Shown: positions 46,399 through 55,111 of the stretch, in pieces
How the letters are laid out: the number at the start of each line of letters is the position of its first letter
How positions within the stretch are numbered: the stretch's first letter is position 1
DNA from: Perspicuibacillus lycopersici
Lineage (GTDB): Bacteria > Bacillota > Bacilli > Bacillales > Caldibacillaceae
Assembly: GCF_025660475.1 (NCBI RefSeq)
Contig: NZ_JAOUSF010000001.1
Span: 372,001-436,000, forward strand
DNA length: 64,000 nt
Reading direction: 5' to 3'
Made by a program: the position numbers and the translations under genes
The notes under the pieces: model-generated
What the model was told of the DNA's origin: nothing
Database searches by the model: none
What the model saw: the letters and a program-made list of their open reading frames with translations, nothing else

Positions 46399-47584
46399 TT
46401 CGCTTTTCCTTTTCCATGTAATCGTCCAATAAATTGGCCGCCTCTATGTATATGGTTTCCATTATTACGTTCACTCTTTTCCAATCAAAATATTTTATAT
46501 ACTCTCTGTTAAAGTTACCCATCTGTTCTCTTAAATACTGCTTTCGAATCAATAGCTCTATTTTATGTTGAAATAAAACCTCATCATGTGGATTTAACAA
46601 ATACCCTCCATCATCTTCACAAATCAAATCAATATTTCCCCGTATTTTAGAACCGACTACCGGAAGACCTGCTACCATTGCCTCCATTAACGATACAGAA
46701 AGTCCCTCTCGAAGAGAAGGAAAACAAAAAACATCAGCAATTTGTAGTAGTTCTTTTATATCATTCCTATATCCAGCAAATATTACCTTATTTTCGATGT
46801 TCAATTCTTTACAAAGTGTTTGTAAATTCTCTAATTCATTCCCTTTCCCACATACAATATACTTGAGTGGGTCTTTTATATTAGAAATTGCCTTTATAAT
46901 GATTTCATGATTTTTATTTTTATTTAACTCACCTACAGAGAGTAGAATTTTTTCATCTTTAACACCAAATTCCTCCATTTTTCTTAATTTATCTACATAT
47001 GGTAGGCTCATCTCTTCAGTGTTTATTCCTATACCAGGCATATATACGATCTTATTCGCGGCAAATTTTTTAGTTATTGCCATTTTATAATCTTCTTTAT
47101 TTATGGTTATTAAATAATCTGTATGATGTGAAATAAGTTTTTCAATTGGATAAAAAAGAAGCCAGTTTTTCAAAGGTGCGCCACGATAAAAGTGAAAGCC
47201 ATGTGCTGTATATATCACCTTTGTCCCATAGTTTTTTCTTGCATTTTTTGCTGCTAATCTTGCAATAACACCACCTATTGGAGAGTGACAATGTATTATT
47301 TCATAACGATTTTCTGCGACTAACCTTTTTACTAACTTATAGGAACGATACATATTTTTAATGTTAGAAACTTCTCTTGGAAAAGTAATATCATACGTGT
47401 CTATACTCAATTGATTTAATTCCTTCATAAATGTGTTAACTCTTTCATCAGATGTAGTATTTCCAACTTGGAAGTTGCAAGCAACATCTACCTTTAACCC
47501 CATGCTCTGAAGCAAACGAATATTATTCATATTGAATTGATCAATCATTGAAGCTACGGATGCTAACATCAACACTCTTTTCAA
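46385..47584 (-). CDS. EpsD-like glycosyltransferase (GT4)
   Basis: 399 residues from a TTG with GGGGG 8 nt upstream. The opening MLASVASMIDQFNMNNIRLLQSMGLKVDVACNF, EIIHCHSPIGGVIARLAA and YTAHGFHFYRGAP are typical of EpsD/YveN. C-terminal SVGELNKNKNHEIIIKAI and FPSLREGLSVSLMEAMVAGLP are present. It overlaps the upstream epimerase by 44 nt. Confidence 0.88.
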   Translation of the reverse strand: MKRVLMLASVASMIDQFNMNNIRLLQSMGLKVDVACNFQVGNTTSDERVNTFMKELNQLSIDTYDITFPREVSNIKNMYRSYKLVKRLVAENRYEIIHCHSPIGGVIARLAAKNARKNYGTKVIYTAHGFHFYRGAPLKNWLLFYPIEKLISHHTDYLITINKEDYKMAITKKFAANKIVYMPGIGINTEEMSLPYVDKLRKMEEFGVKDEKILLSVGELNKNKNHEIIIKAISNIKDPLKYIVCGKGNELENLQTLCKELNIENKVIFAGYRNDIKELLQIADVFCFPSLREGLSVSLMEAMVAGLPVVGSKIRGNIDLICEDDGGYLLNPHDEVLFQHKIELLIRKQYLREQMGNFNREYIKYFDWKRVNVIMETIYIEAANLLDDYMEKEKRNGTY

Positions 47585-48467
47585 TCAAATATCCCCCACT
47601 TTCATCACCTTCTGTAAATCTAATAGACTCTTCAAAACTTCTTACATGGTAATTTTTTTTATATACCGATATTCTACTTTCATACACAAAATTCCCAAAT
47701 AGTTTTTTCAATAATCTAACACGTTTGCTCAAAAGATGAATCAATGGATTAAATCCTTTTATTAGCCAAATTTTTTTTCCATGTACCTTTGCAATTTCCA
47801 TAACCATTTTAGATGTATTCACGTACTCTGAATTTTGGGGGAAAAATAAGCCCTCATCCACATTATCTATTATTAATCTTAATAATTCGCATAAGTTATC
47901 AATATGCAGCATGCTTCGCTGGTTTTCAATATATGGAAAAAAAGGGAGCCTTTTAGCTAGTTCAGCAAGACGAGGGTAATTTCCTTTCGAACCTCTTCCA
48001 TATATCATCGGAGACCTAATAATGGCAACCTTGAAATGATTACTTTTTAATTGCATTAACCCTTCTTCAGCCTGAAGTTTGCTTTTCCCATAACAATTGG
48101 TTGGTGTTGGTATTGTCTCTTCATTAATCGTATGTAATTTATTACTACTTTCACCATAAACAATAATACTGCTCAAAAAGATAAACTGTTTAATACCAGA
48201 TGCTTTTGCTTTTTTTGCAATATCAAGTGTTAAATCTCTATTTATGCGATAATAATAATCTTCCATTTTGGGATCTGTTGTAACATGTGCGATTCCCGCT
48301 AAATGCAAAATAGAATGAAAATCTGCAAAGTTAATATTTTCCCATTCTTTTCCCCGTACTGAAATTACCTTAATTTCATATTGGTCCTGCCACCTGGTTA
48401 TCCATTTCATAAAACTTGAACCTATGTAACTATGTTTACCAGTAATTAAAATTCGCTTCTTATTCAT
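47541..48467 (-). CDS. NAD-dependent epimerase/dehydratase (SDR family)
   Basis: 308 residues. The cofactor loop is a variant, TGKHSYIGSSF; LHLAGIAHV, LSSIIVYG and the catalytic YGKSK follow. It probably reduces or epimerises a 4-keto NDP-sugar made by the EpsC-type dehydratase two genes upstream, before transfer by the initiating enzyme. ATGA overlap with the sugar transferase gene indicates coupling. Confidence 0.82.
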   Translation of the reverse strand: MNKKRILITGKHSYIGSSFMKWITRWQDQYEIKVISVRGKEWENINFADFHSILHLAGIAHVTTDPKMEDYYYRINRDLTLDIAKKAKASGIKQFIFLSSIIVYGESSNKLHTINEETIPTPTNCYGKSKLQAEEGLMQLKSNHFKVAIIRSPMIYGRGSKGNYPRLAELAKRLPFFPYIENQRSMLHIDNLCELLRLIIDNVDEGLFFPQNSEYVNTSKMVMEIAKVHGKKIWLIKGFNPLIHLLSKRVRLLKKLFGNFVYESRISVYKKNYHVRSFEESIRFTEGDESGGYLIEKSVDVSIRSFND

Positions 48468-49102
48468 AAATTTACACCCTTCTTATTTTGATTTTTTTCT
48501 ATCAGACTACCTTCTTTAACACCTTCTGTCTTTAATACTTTGAAAATAGTAAAAAAGATAATCTTCAAATCAAAATAGAATGAACTTTTTTTAACATATT
48601 CTCCATCTAATTTTGCTTTTACACTTATTGATAATTCATCTCTACCATTAATTTGTGCCCACCCTGTTAAACCAGGATAAATATCATTTGCTCCATATTT
48701 TTCTCTTTCTGAAATTAAATCAAACTGGTTCCAAAGAGCTGGTCTCGGACCAATAAAGCTCATTTCACCTCGCAAAATGTTAAATAATTGCGGAAGTTCA
48801 TCTAAACTTGTTTTTCTTAAAAACCTGCCGTATTTTGAAATAAATATTTCTGGGTTACTAAGTAAATGAGTTGGAATATCTTTCGGAGTTTCTATCCTCA
48901 TTGTACGGAACTTATATATATAAAACTCTTTTTTATATTTGCCAATCCGTTTCTGTCTAAAAATAACAGGACCTTTTGAAGATAGTTTCACAGTGATTGA
49001 TACTAACAGAAGAAAAGGAGATAGTAGTAGCAAACAAATACATGCTAACACAATATCAGTCACTCTTTTTAATATAGGGTATATTTTCACTAGATCACCC
49101 AA
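48464..49102 (-). CDS. Initiating sugar transferase (EpsL-like phosphoglycosyl transferase)
   Basis: 212 residues; start TTG at 49102, or GTG at 49090 with GGGTGA upstream. One N-terminal membrane helix/re-entrant segment (VTDIVLACICLLLLSPFLLL), then the catalytic region: FRQKRIGKYKKEFYIYKFRTM, TSLDELPQLFNILRGEMSFIGPRP and YPGLTGWAQINGRD. It transfers a sugar-1-phosphate to undecaprenyl phosphate and so starts repeat-unit synthesis. Confidence 0.92.
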   Translation of the reverse strand: MGDLVKIYPILKRVTDIVLACICLLLLSPFLLLVSITVKLSSKGPVIFRQKRIGKYKKEFYIYKFRTMRIETPKDIPTHLLSNPEIFISKYGRFLRKTSLDELPQLFNILRGEMSFIGPRPALWNQFDLISEREKYGANDIYPGLTGWAQINGRDELSISVKAKLDGEYVKKSSFYFDLKIIFFTIFKVLKTEGVKEGSLIEKNQNKKGVNL

Positions 49103-49111
49103 ATTTCCTTT

Positions 49112-50938
49112 TTAATTTGCAACTGCTTGAACTGCTGCTTTTTTATTTTCTTTCATGTTTGCAATGGTAAGTAATCTGTCTTTTATTTCACGTACACCTA
49201 GATCCCCAAAATGATCCATGAGCCAGTATAATTCTTTTACTCCTGCCAAATTCGCCTTACCAATATGAATTTTCGGAAATAATTGATCTGGAAAAATTTC
49301 ATTTTCATTTAGGAGTTCTTCATACATTTTTTCACCAGGGCGAATACCCGAGTATACAATTCCAATTTCCTCCGTCGTGTAACCTGATAATTTAATAAGG
49401 TTTTCTGCTAAATCTCTGATTTTTACTGGTTTCCCCATATCAAGAACAAAAATTTCCCCTCCTTGTGCTAATGCACCTGCTTGAATGACTAGCTTTGAAG
49501 CTTCAGGAATTGTCATGAAGTAACGTGTCATTTCAGGATGAGTAACAGTAATCGGTCCTCCATTTTGAATTTGTTGCTTAAACAGTGGAACAACGCTTCC
49601 TCTGCTTCCTAGAACATTTCCAAACCTAACTGCGACATACTTCGTTTTATATTGCTGATCAAGCTCTTGAATTATCAACTCTGCACAGCGTTTTGTTGCA
49701 CCCATTACATTCGCAGGGTTCACAGCTTTATCTGTGGAGATTAAAACGAAAGTATCTGCACCATAGACACCAGCAGCTTCTGATACAATTTTCGTTCCAA
49801 TAATATTATTCTTTATTGCTTCCTTTGGGTTGAATTCCATTAGTGGGACATGCTTATGTGCGGCTGCATGATAAACTACTTGAGGAATATGTTCTTCCAT
49901 AATTTCAAATATTCTCTCACGATCTTGAATATCAGCAATAACAGGCACAATATTAATATCCCTCTCATAAAGGCTGGTAAGCTCGGCATTAATTTGATAA
50001 ATACTATTTTCACCATGACCAACGAGTACAAGCTTTTTTGGTTTAAACAAGCTTATCTGCCGGCAAATTTCGGAACCAATAGAGCCTCCAGCACCAGTAA
50101 CAAGTATTGTTTTACCTTGTAATTTTTCTGATAAGTTATTTATATCTAGTTCAACTGGTTCTCTACCTAGTAAATCATTTTCTTGAACATCACGAAAACT
50201 ATTTAAAGATAGCTTACCAAGCATAATTTCTTCTATTTTTGGAATAATTTGTGTTCTAGCGGCTGTTTTTGAGCATTCTGTAACAATCTTCTTTAACTCC
50301 ATTTTGCTTAAGGAAGGAATAGCAATAACAATCTGCTCAATTTTATACTTTTCAACTATTGAAGGTAGATTTCTTACATTTCCCAATACGGGGATTCCTA
50401 GAAAATCTAAGTCATATTTTTTAGGATCGTCATCTACATAGCCAACTGGAAATAATTCTATATCATTGCTCTTTAAAATATTTCGTACCACCATCGTTCC
50501 TGCTCTTCCCGCACCAACAATTAAAGTCCGTTTCTGTTTTGTTCTTTTCATGATTGAATCCCTGAACATTCTCCAAACAAATCGCGAACTTCCGACTAGA
50601 AGAAGGTGAAGCATCCAGGTAATTGCTAAAGCTCTAACAGCGATTTCATGAAAAATTACAAATTGAATAATTCCGGTTACTACTATTGAAATAGTTACAA
50701 CAATATATATCGCTCTTAATTCATTAATACTTGCATATTCCCAGGCTTTATGATACAAACGACTGCGAAAGCCAAGCATATGGTGACTAAGTAACAAAGT
50801 TAGCGCTGTGACCAATAAAGCTTGAGATTTAACAACGGTAAGATCTATATTCAAAATTATCATGCTTACATATATAGATGTTAAAACAATGGCTGAATCC
50901 AAAACTGCTAAAAAGGCAAAACGCTTTTTATAAGTCAC
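49112..50938 (-). CDS. epsC: Polysaccharide biosynthesis NDP-sugar 4,6-dehydratase (CapD/EpsC type)
   Basis: 608 residues from the GTG at 50938, with AAAGGAG 8 nt upstream (an in-frame TTG at 50956 overlaps the site). Four N-terminal membrane segments, a first Rossmann domain (VGAGRAGTMVVRNIL), then the catalytic SDR domain with TGAGGSIGSEICRQI, the STDKAVNPANVMGATKR active-site region and FGNVLGSRGSVVPLF. It probably makes a UDP-4-keto-6-deoxy-HexNAc for bacillosamine-like or related sugars. Confidence 0.93.
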   Translation of the reverse strand: MTYKKRFAFLAVLDSAIVLTSIYVSMIILNIDLTVVKSQALLVTALTLLLSHHMLGFRSRLYHKAWEYASINELRAIYIVVTISIVVTGIIQFVIFHEIAVRALAITWMLHLLLVGSSRFVWRMFRDSIMKRTKQKRTLIVGAGRAGTMVVRNILKSNDIELFPVGYVDDDPKKYDLDFLGIPVLGNVRNLPSIVEKYKIEQIVIAIPSLSKMELKKIVTECSKTAARTQIIPKIEEIMLGKLSLNSFRDVQENDLLGREPVELDINNLSEKLQGKTILVTGAGGSIGSEICRQISLFKPKKLVLVGHGENSIYQINAELTSLYERDINIVPVIADIQDRERIFEIMEEHIPQVVYHAAAHKHVPLMEFNPKEAIKNNIIGTKIVSEAAGVYGADTFVLISTDKAVNPANVMGATKRCAELIIQELDQQYKTKYVAVRFGNVLGSRGSVVPLFKQQIQNGGPITVTHPEMTRYFMTIPEASKLVIQAGALAQGGEIFVLDMGKPVKIRDLAENLIKLSGYTTEEIGIVYSGIRPGEKMYEELLNENEIFPDQLFPKIHIGKANLAGVKELYWLMDHFGDLGVREIKDRLLTIANMKENKKAAVQAVAN

Positions 50939-51103
50939 CCTAAAGACTCCTTTCAAAAAAATATAAATAATCCCAAGTAATTATCTATATCATTCTTCTT
51001 AATAATTTAATAGTTTCGTTATATTGAAATCTCCCATTTTTTAACAGTTCTATAATAGAAAATATGTATAAATTATGGGCATCTAACCCATCCTCACACT
51101 ACG

Positions 51104-51202
51104 CTATCGATAATTAATATCTAAGGATAAGGTATCCCCTCCCACAGTATAGCCGAGTGCCTTCATTGATAGTGGTAAGAAGACATCACCAATTAAAATC
51201 AT
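51104..51202 (-). pseudogene. Remnant of a stalk/copper-amine-oxidase-N-like domain protein
   Basis: A 32-codon frame (MILIGDVFLPLSMKALGYTV...) that resembles the end of an extracellular domain of the copper-amine-oxidase-N (stalk) type. It has no ribosome site and nothing larger around it, so it is most likely the tail of a deleted gene once between epsB and epsC. By-eye resemblance only. Confidence 0.4.
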
Positions 51203-51218
51203 TAAAATTTTATCAAAA

Positions 51219-51234
51219 GTTCTTAATTAAGAAC
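51219..51234 (-). promoter_or_regulatory. SinR-type operator between epsB and epsC
   Basis: GTTCTTAATTAAGAAC, a perfect 16-bp palindrome with the same GTTCT/AGAAC arms and 6-bp core as the other two sites. It lies just ahead of the remnant at 51202. No good -35/-10 pair is in register with it, so it may be a vestige or a readthrough block. Confidence 0.6.
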
Positions 51235-51303
51235 AATTAACGAGAATCGAACTACTTCTCCACTGTCTTTGTTAATCATCTAACTTTTTGACTTATATTT
51301 TAA

Positions 51304-52005
51304 TTAGTAAACATAATACTTTAACCGATTGATATTTGGAAATCGCTTTTTATTTAAAATTGTTCCAATAAATTTACCCTTAGCCATTAATAATACATCT
51401 ACTGCCTGAATTGCCTCTTTAATTTCAGTAGATTCACTTCTTAATACTAATATTGAGGCATCCGTAATACTTGCTAACAATTGCGAATCAGAAACAGCCA
51501 TTAACGGAGGGGTATCAAATAAAACAAGGTCATAATAGTCATATACTGCCAACAAAAACTCTTCCATTGTTTCTGAAGCTATTAATTCTGATGGATTATG
51601 TGGATTAGGACCACTTGTTAATACCGATAGACCATTAATACCCGTTTCTTGAATAGAACTTATAATGGAAAATTGTTTTGATAATACATTTGACATTCCA
51701 ATAGCATTAGATAAGCGAAATATTTTATGTTGTACAGGCTTTCGCATATCTGAGTCGACCAAAAGTACTTTTTTTCCTAATTGTGCAAAAACAACTGCTA
51801 AATTGCTTGATACAGTCGACTTACCTTCACCAGAATTAGGGGAAGTAATTGTAATTGAACGAAATGACTGATTACCTTTTGAAAATTGAATATTTGTCCT
51901 TATACTCCTATATTGTTCAGAAAAGAAAGATTTAGGTGCAAATTTCGTTATTATCCATGGTATGTTCGCTCTACTTTTTCTTCCTTCATTTTTTGGTCTT
52001 CCCAT
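51304..52005 (-). CDS. epsB: BY-kinase ATPase component (CpsD/EpsB-like)
   Basis: 233 residues. Walker A SPNSGEGKSTVSSNLA, Walker A' VLLVDSDMRKP and Walker B LVLFDTPP define a bacterial tyrosine kinase. The C-terminal tyrosine cluster is short (YYVY). It acts with the membrane modulator encoded just upstream, whose gene overlaps this one by 55 nt, and controls polymer length and synthesis by autophosphorylation. No CpsB/YwqE-type phosphatase is seen in the window. Confidence 0.92.
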   Translation of the reverse strand: MGRPKNEGRKSRANIPWIITKFAPKSFFSEQYRSIRTNIQFSKGNQSFRSITITSPNSGEGKSTVSSNLAVVFAQLGKKVLLVDSDMRKPVQHKIFRLSNAIGMSNVLSKQFSIISSIQETGINGLSVLTSGPNPHNPSELIASETMEEFLLAVYDYYDLVLFDTPPLMAVSDSQLLASITDASILVLRSESTEIKEAIQAVDVLLMAKGKFIGTILNKKRFPNINRLKYYVY

Positions 52006-52715
52006 TTGTTCACCTCTTTCTCCTTTACCTTCCTTACGTTTTTTACTACCATTCTTTTGGTTAATTTTTTCCTATCATAACTCGCAACAACTCCTAATAA
52101 TGGAGCATTTAAATATTTTGCTATATCTTGCTCATCATTTATGGTTGAATTTAAAAATTCAAGTAAGAAAACTAAGCCAAATCCTAGAAATATACCAACA
52201 ATAATGGATAAACCAACGGTTTTAACTACACTTCCAGAAATTGTTTCCACTTTCTCAGGCGTTGCCAATTCTGCGATTTCTAATCCAGCTAAATAATCAG
52301 GTTTAACTTTCTCAATAACTTCAATAAATTTATTCACTATTAAAATTGCCTCATTCGGATCCTTATAAGTTACACTAACATTCATAAATACCGAGGCAGA
52401 TGTCCACATCGAAATTATATTTTTCAATTGAACTTCTGAAAATTCTCCGTTAAGCTCTTCTGATACAATAGTTAAAATATCAGATTCAGGGATATAGTTA
52501 ATAAAAAATTCCATCATACTATTTTTTTCTGTAATCTCAGTTGAATTTGAGATTCCTTCAATTTGTAGTTTAGCTGAACTTACATAGACAGGATTTGTAA
52601 AATACTTTACATATATTAAGCCCAACAGAGCTGACATAAAAACAAATACTAGGACAATCCAGTACCGTTTGCGAACTACCTTTAAAAGTTTACCAAGTCG
52701 TATTTTTTCTTCCAT
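51951..52715 (-). CDS. epsA: Chain-length/kinase modulator (YveK/EpsA-like Wzz protein)
   Basis: 254 residues, with AGGGGGG upstream of the ATG. Two transmembrane helices (about 19-37 and 165-190) flank an extracellular alpha-beta domain; the proline/glycine-rich region before helix 2 is weak. A basic C-terminal tail contacts the kinase in homologues. First gene of the EPS locus, directly behind the promoter-operator at 52750-52792. Confidence 0.88.
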   Translation of the reverse strand: MEEKIRLGKLLKVVRKRYWIVLVFVFMSALLGLIYVKYFTNPVYVSSAKLQIEGISNSTEITEKNSMMEFFINYIPESDILTIVSEELNGEFSEVQLKNIISMWTSASVFMNVSVTYKDPNEAILIVNKFIEVIEKVKPDYLAGLEIAELATPEKVETISGSVVKTVGLSIIVGIFLGFGLVFLLEFLNSTINDEQDIAKYLNAPLLGVVASYDRKKLTKRMVVKNVRKVKEKEVNKWEDQKMKEEKVERTYHG

Positions 52716-52749
52716 GTATTCCCCCCCTATAAAAAACTAGCAAATATCC

Positions 52750-52765
52750 GTTCTTTATAAAGAAC
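52750..52765 (-). promoter_or_regulatory. SinR-type operator at the head of the EPS locus
   Basis: GTTCTTTATAAAGAAC, a perfect palindrome of 16 bp. The half-site GTTCTTT fits the published SinR consensus GTTCTYT, and the arm spacing equals that of SinR inverted-repeat sites as I recall them. It begins inside the -10 hexamer of the promoter just upstream, so binding would block initiation. Confidence 0.75.
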
Positions 52766-52792
52766 TATAACATGCAAGATTTTCGTTGTAAA
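52764..52792 (-). promoter_or_regulatory. Sigma-A promoter of the EPS locus
   Basis: On the minus strand: -35 TTTACA (52792-52787), 17-nt spacer, -10 TATAGT (52769-52764). Each hexamer matches consensus at 5 of 6 bases. The start site would fall within the operator, about 40 nt before the first gene's ribosome site. Confidence 0.65.
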
Positions 52793-53184
52793 GAAATTTA
52801 TTAAAAAATAGCAAAAAATATAATTTTCCTATAATAAAACTTCTAATAGATAGTAAGTATAATATGGTATTGATGCTAGCAGGTGGGGCACAAGCTTTCT
52901 ATTCAAAGAAGAATCAAAGAAGGCAATAAGTAGTGGTATAAACAGCACTGGAAATACAGTTAGCCTTGGTATAGGGGAGGAGTGACTAACTCAAGCTAAC
53001 TCGCGACTAAAAAACATTACCAACTTCCCATTCTATATTTCACCGATAGTCTGCTAAGGTCACCTTGTTTGCCACTACCCATCAATCCCCTATAATCCTA
53101 CCTAGATTTTTGAGGTAAAATAACTTTTGTTTATCTTACTTATTAAGTGCATTGCACTTGACCAGGCTAACCAATCATTTCATC
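52793..53184. other. Gap upstream of the EPS promoter
   Basis: No gene. There are short open pieces such as VLMLAGGAQAFYSKKNQRRQ (plus strand, around 52864-52929) without proper starts, perhaps debris. A 15-bp palindrome AAGTGCATTGCACTT lies at 53145-53159 after the CotD-like gene, without a T-run. Confidence 0.45.
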
Positions 53185-53490
53185 CTATAATCGAAACAGC
53201 CAGTCAAGTCCATTGTTGTTGATATTATTCGTTTTTCTACAATTGGGATTATTGACATCTGACCCACAGTCATAGTTTTCTTCTATCGTTTCGTTGACTT
53301 CTCGTTCTGTAACTGGATAGAAGTTTTCATTTCTAATAATTGTTCGGTTTACATTAATAATTTCTGTTGGGTGAATACGTTTAATCGTACGTGTATTTGT
53401 TCGAGTGTTAACAATCCTTTCCGTAGGACTGACAATTACCTCTTCCCTATGTTTCTCACAACCGCTTTGATTGTTATTATTACATCCCAT
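53185..53490 (-). CDS. CotD-like inner spore coat protein
   Basis: 101 residues from the ATG at 53490, behind GGGAGG. It is Asn/Thr/Arg-rich with Cys residues at both ends (MGCNNNNQSGC, YDCGSD, NPNCRK). The repeated pattern VSPTERIVNTRTNTRTIKRIHPTEIINVNRTIIRNENFYPVTE follows the HPT/NVN/YFP spacing of CotD proteins, but with few histidines. Assembly into the coat is inferred from the family. Confidence 0.65.
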   Translation of the reverse strand: MGCNNNNQSGCEKHREEVIVSPTERIVNTRTNTRTIKRIHPTEIINVNRTIIRNENFYPVTEREVNETIEENYDCGSDVNNPNCRKTNNINNNGLDWLFRL

Positions 53491-53609
53491 AAATAACACC
53501 TCCCTCGGTTTGATATACTATAATCTATGAAAATACCGAGAACTTGTCTAAGTCAGATCCACTAAAAAATAGAAAAACAAACGAAAAAAAGTATTTTCCA
53601 CCATAATTA

Positions 53610-53886
53610 TTATTCGATTTGAGCTTCTACCATTATAACCTCTTTCAATTTCGTAACTTTATCCGTTCCAGACTCTTTATTTTGCTTATTTTCCCAAGTT
53701 ACATAATAAACATTATTTTTTACGACTACATTTACTATGTTCGGTACTCCATTGTTATTCGTATGCTCTGCAATCACTAGCTGTTTTGCCTCTGCTTGGA
53801 GAGACAGCATCCTCAATGGCTGCACAACCAATCAATAGCATTGTAAGAAATATGGTGAGTATAAAAAAGTAATATTTTCCCCTCAA
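53610..53886 (-). pseudogene. Frameshifted lipoprotein gene
   Basis: A lipoprotein start reads in one frame from the TTG at 53886 (AGGGGAG upstream): RGKYYFFILTIFLTMLLIGCAAIEDAVS, then soon stops. A second frame, open from 53831, continues with KQLVIAEHTNNNGVPNIVNVVVKNNVYYVTWENK to 53610. A single-base indel near 53790-53810 would join them. Either a real pseudogene or a sequencing error. No function recognised. Confidence 0.6.
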
Positions 53887-54176
53887 AAAGCATCTCCCCT
53901 TTTCCAATCATTGATTATGCGTATCTAGCTTGTCTTAGGTTTCGATTACTAAAGGTTCTTTCGCGAATAAACCTATGAATGGATAAAATCTTATATTAAT
54001 GGAAATTATTTTTTCTATACAAACCATTAATAATCGATTACCCATTTTTCCTTATTATTACATCTTTGTTACTTTTATCACATTTAGAAGAATTAACTCG
54101 AAAATTGGCATTTTCGGATGTATAATAAACATCTGTTAAGGGGGTCTATTCTACCAGAAGGAGGAAGTAAATTTTT

Positions 54177-54557
54177 ATGGAATGGGCATTAGCTATTTTA
54201 TTTGGGATATCTGCTTTACTTTTCATTTATTCCATTATCAAAACGAATATTTCAGCAAAAGCAGAAAAAGAAAGAATGGACACAGATCACATTGCTGTTT
54301 TGAAGGAAATAAAAGACTTGAAAGAATCAATTCAAAAATTAGAATTAGACAACGAAATTATTCTGAAAGAAGCCGGTATACCACTTTCTAACAAAGATAA
54401 ACTTTTAAAAAGAGAATTATTAGACTTATATAGACGCAATTACTCATTAGAAAGTATTTCAGAAATTAAGCAAGTATCTGTGAGTGAAATTCAAGAGCTG
54501 CTTGCTCCTTTTATAGAAGCTAAAGATGGAAGGAGTAACGTTGCACATGAAAATTAA
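54177..54557 (+). CDS. Membrane-anchored coiled-coil protein with an HTH-like tail
   Basis: 126 residues: an N-terminal membrane helix (about 4-22), a coiled coil (about 30-65, ERMDTDHIAVLKEIKDLKESIQKLE), then LKRELLDLYRRNYSLESISEIKQVSVSEIQELL, which looks like a small helix-turn-helix. AGAAGGAGG precedes the ATG. It overlaps the next gene by 11 nt, so the two are probably co-translated. Found in other Bacillales as an uncharacterised protein. Confidence 0.7.
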   Translation: MEWALAILFGISALLFIYSIIKTNISAKAEKERMDTDHIAVLKEIKDLKESIQKLELDNEIILKEAGIPLSNKDKLLKRELLDLYRRNYSLESISEIKQVSVSEIQELLAPFIEAKDGRSNVAHEN

Positions 54558-55044
54558 TCTATTGAGCAGCTTTGCAGCTGGGCTTTTTCTTTCTACTACC
54601 ATTTGTGGGATTGTTTATTTCTCAGCAAATACAAATGCAGCAAAGATAGAAGAATCAACTACTCAAACAAATACGAAAGTACTATCTGAGGCAGAAATGA
54701 AAGAGCAACTTGCTGCAAAAGGATATGTAGTACAAACACAAAATGAATATGAAAAAAATATTACTTCGGCAAAAGCTACAACAGACAAACAAACGGATGA
54801 CTCCCAGTCTGACAATAGCACCGAAAAGGAAAAAGTCACCTCTGTCGTAGTGAATGTTGCAGAAGGCATGACGAGCTACGATGTTGGCGAAGCACTTAAC
54901 CAAGCGAAATTGATTACAGAAGATGCCTTTCATTTTTCTAAAGAAATTGAAAAACGCGGTTTGCAAAATAAGTTACGGCCAGGATCTTATACTGTAACTA
55001 ATAATATGTCTTATGATGAAATCATCTCCACTATTTTTAAATAG
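54547..55044 (+). CDS. YceG/MltG N-domain-like secreted or anchored protein
   Basis: 165 residues from the ATG at 54547 (a TTG 6 nt earlier is nearer the AAGGAG site). A signal-anchor segment (LLSSFAAGLFLSTTICGIVYF) and a low-complexity Thr/Lys/Gln linker (about 40-95) precede NVAEGMTSYDVGEALNQAKLI...LRPGSYTVTNNMSYDEIISTIF, the LysM-like subdomain found at the start of MltG. The lytic transglycosylase domain is missing, so it cannot cut glycan; it may bind peptidoglycan. Confidence 0.68.
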   Translation: MKINLLSSFAAGLFLSTTICGIVYFSANTNAAKIEESTTQTNTKVLSEAEMKEQLAAKGYVVQTQNEYEKNITSAKATTDKQTDDSQSDNSTEKEKVTSVVVNVAEGMTSYDVGEALNQAKLITEDAFHFSKEIEKRGLQNKLRPGSYTVTNNMSYDEIISTIFK

Positions 55045-55063
55045 AAAGTTATGGAATAAAATC

Positions 55064-55093
55064 AACCCAATCACTCATGCGATTGGGTTTTTG
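55064..55093 (+). terminator. Terminator after the MltG-like gene
   Basis: AACCCAATC (55064-55072) pairs with GATTGGGTT (55081-55089), followed by TTTT. Confidence 0.8.
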
Positions 55094-55111
55094 TTCATTC
55101 CAAATATTTAT

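Noticed and set aside
26900..52800. EPS locus as a mobile island
   Set aside because: No integrase, transposase or direct flanking repeats were seen; the solitary tRNA-Val lies about 1.3 kb beyond the SinR-like gene without an adjacent integrase or duplicated tRNA end.
53955..53961. GTTCTTT as a fourth SinR site
   Set aside because: A single half-site without the inverted partner at the proper distance; expected by chance in AT-rich DNA.
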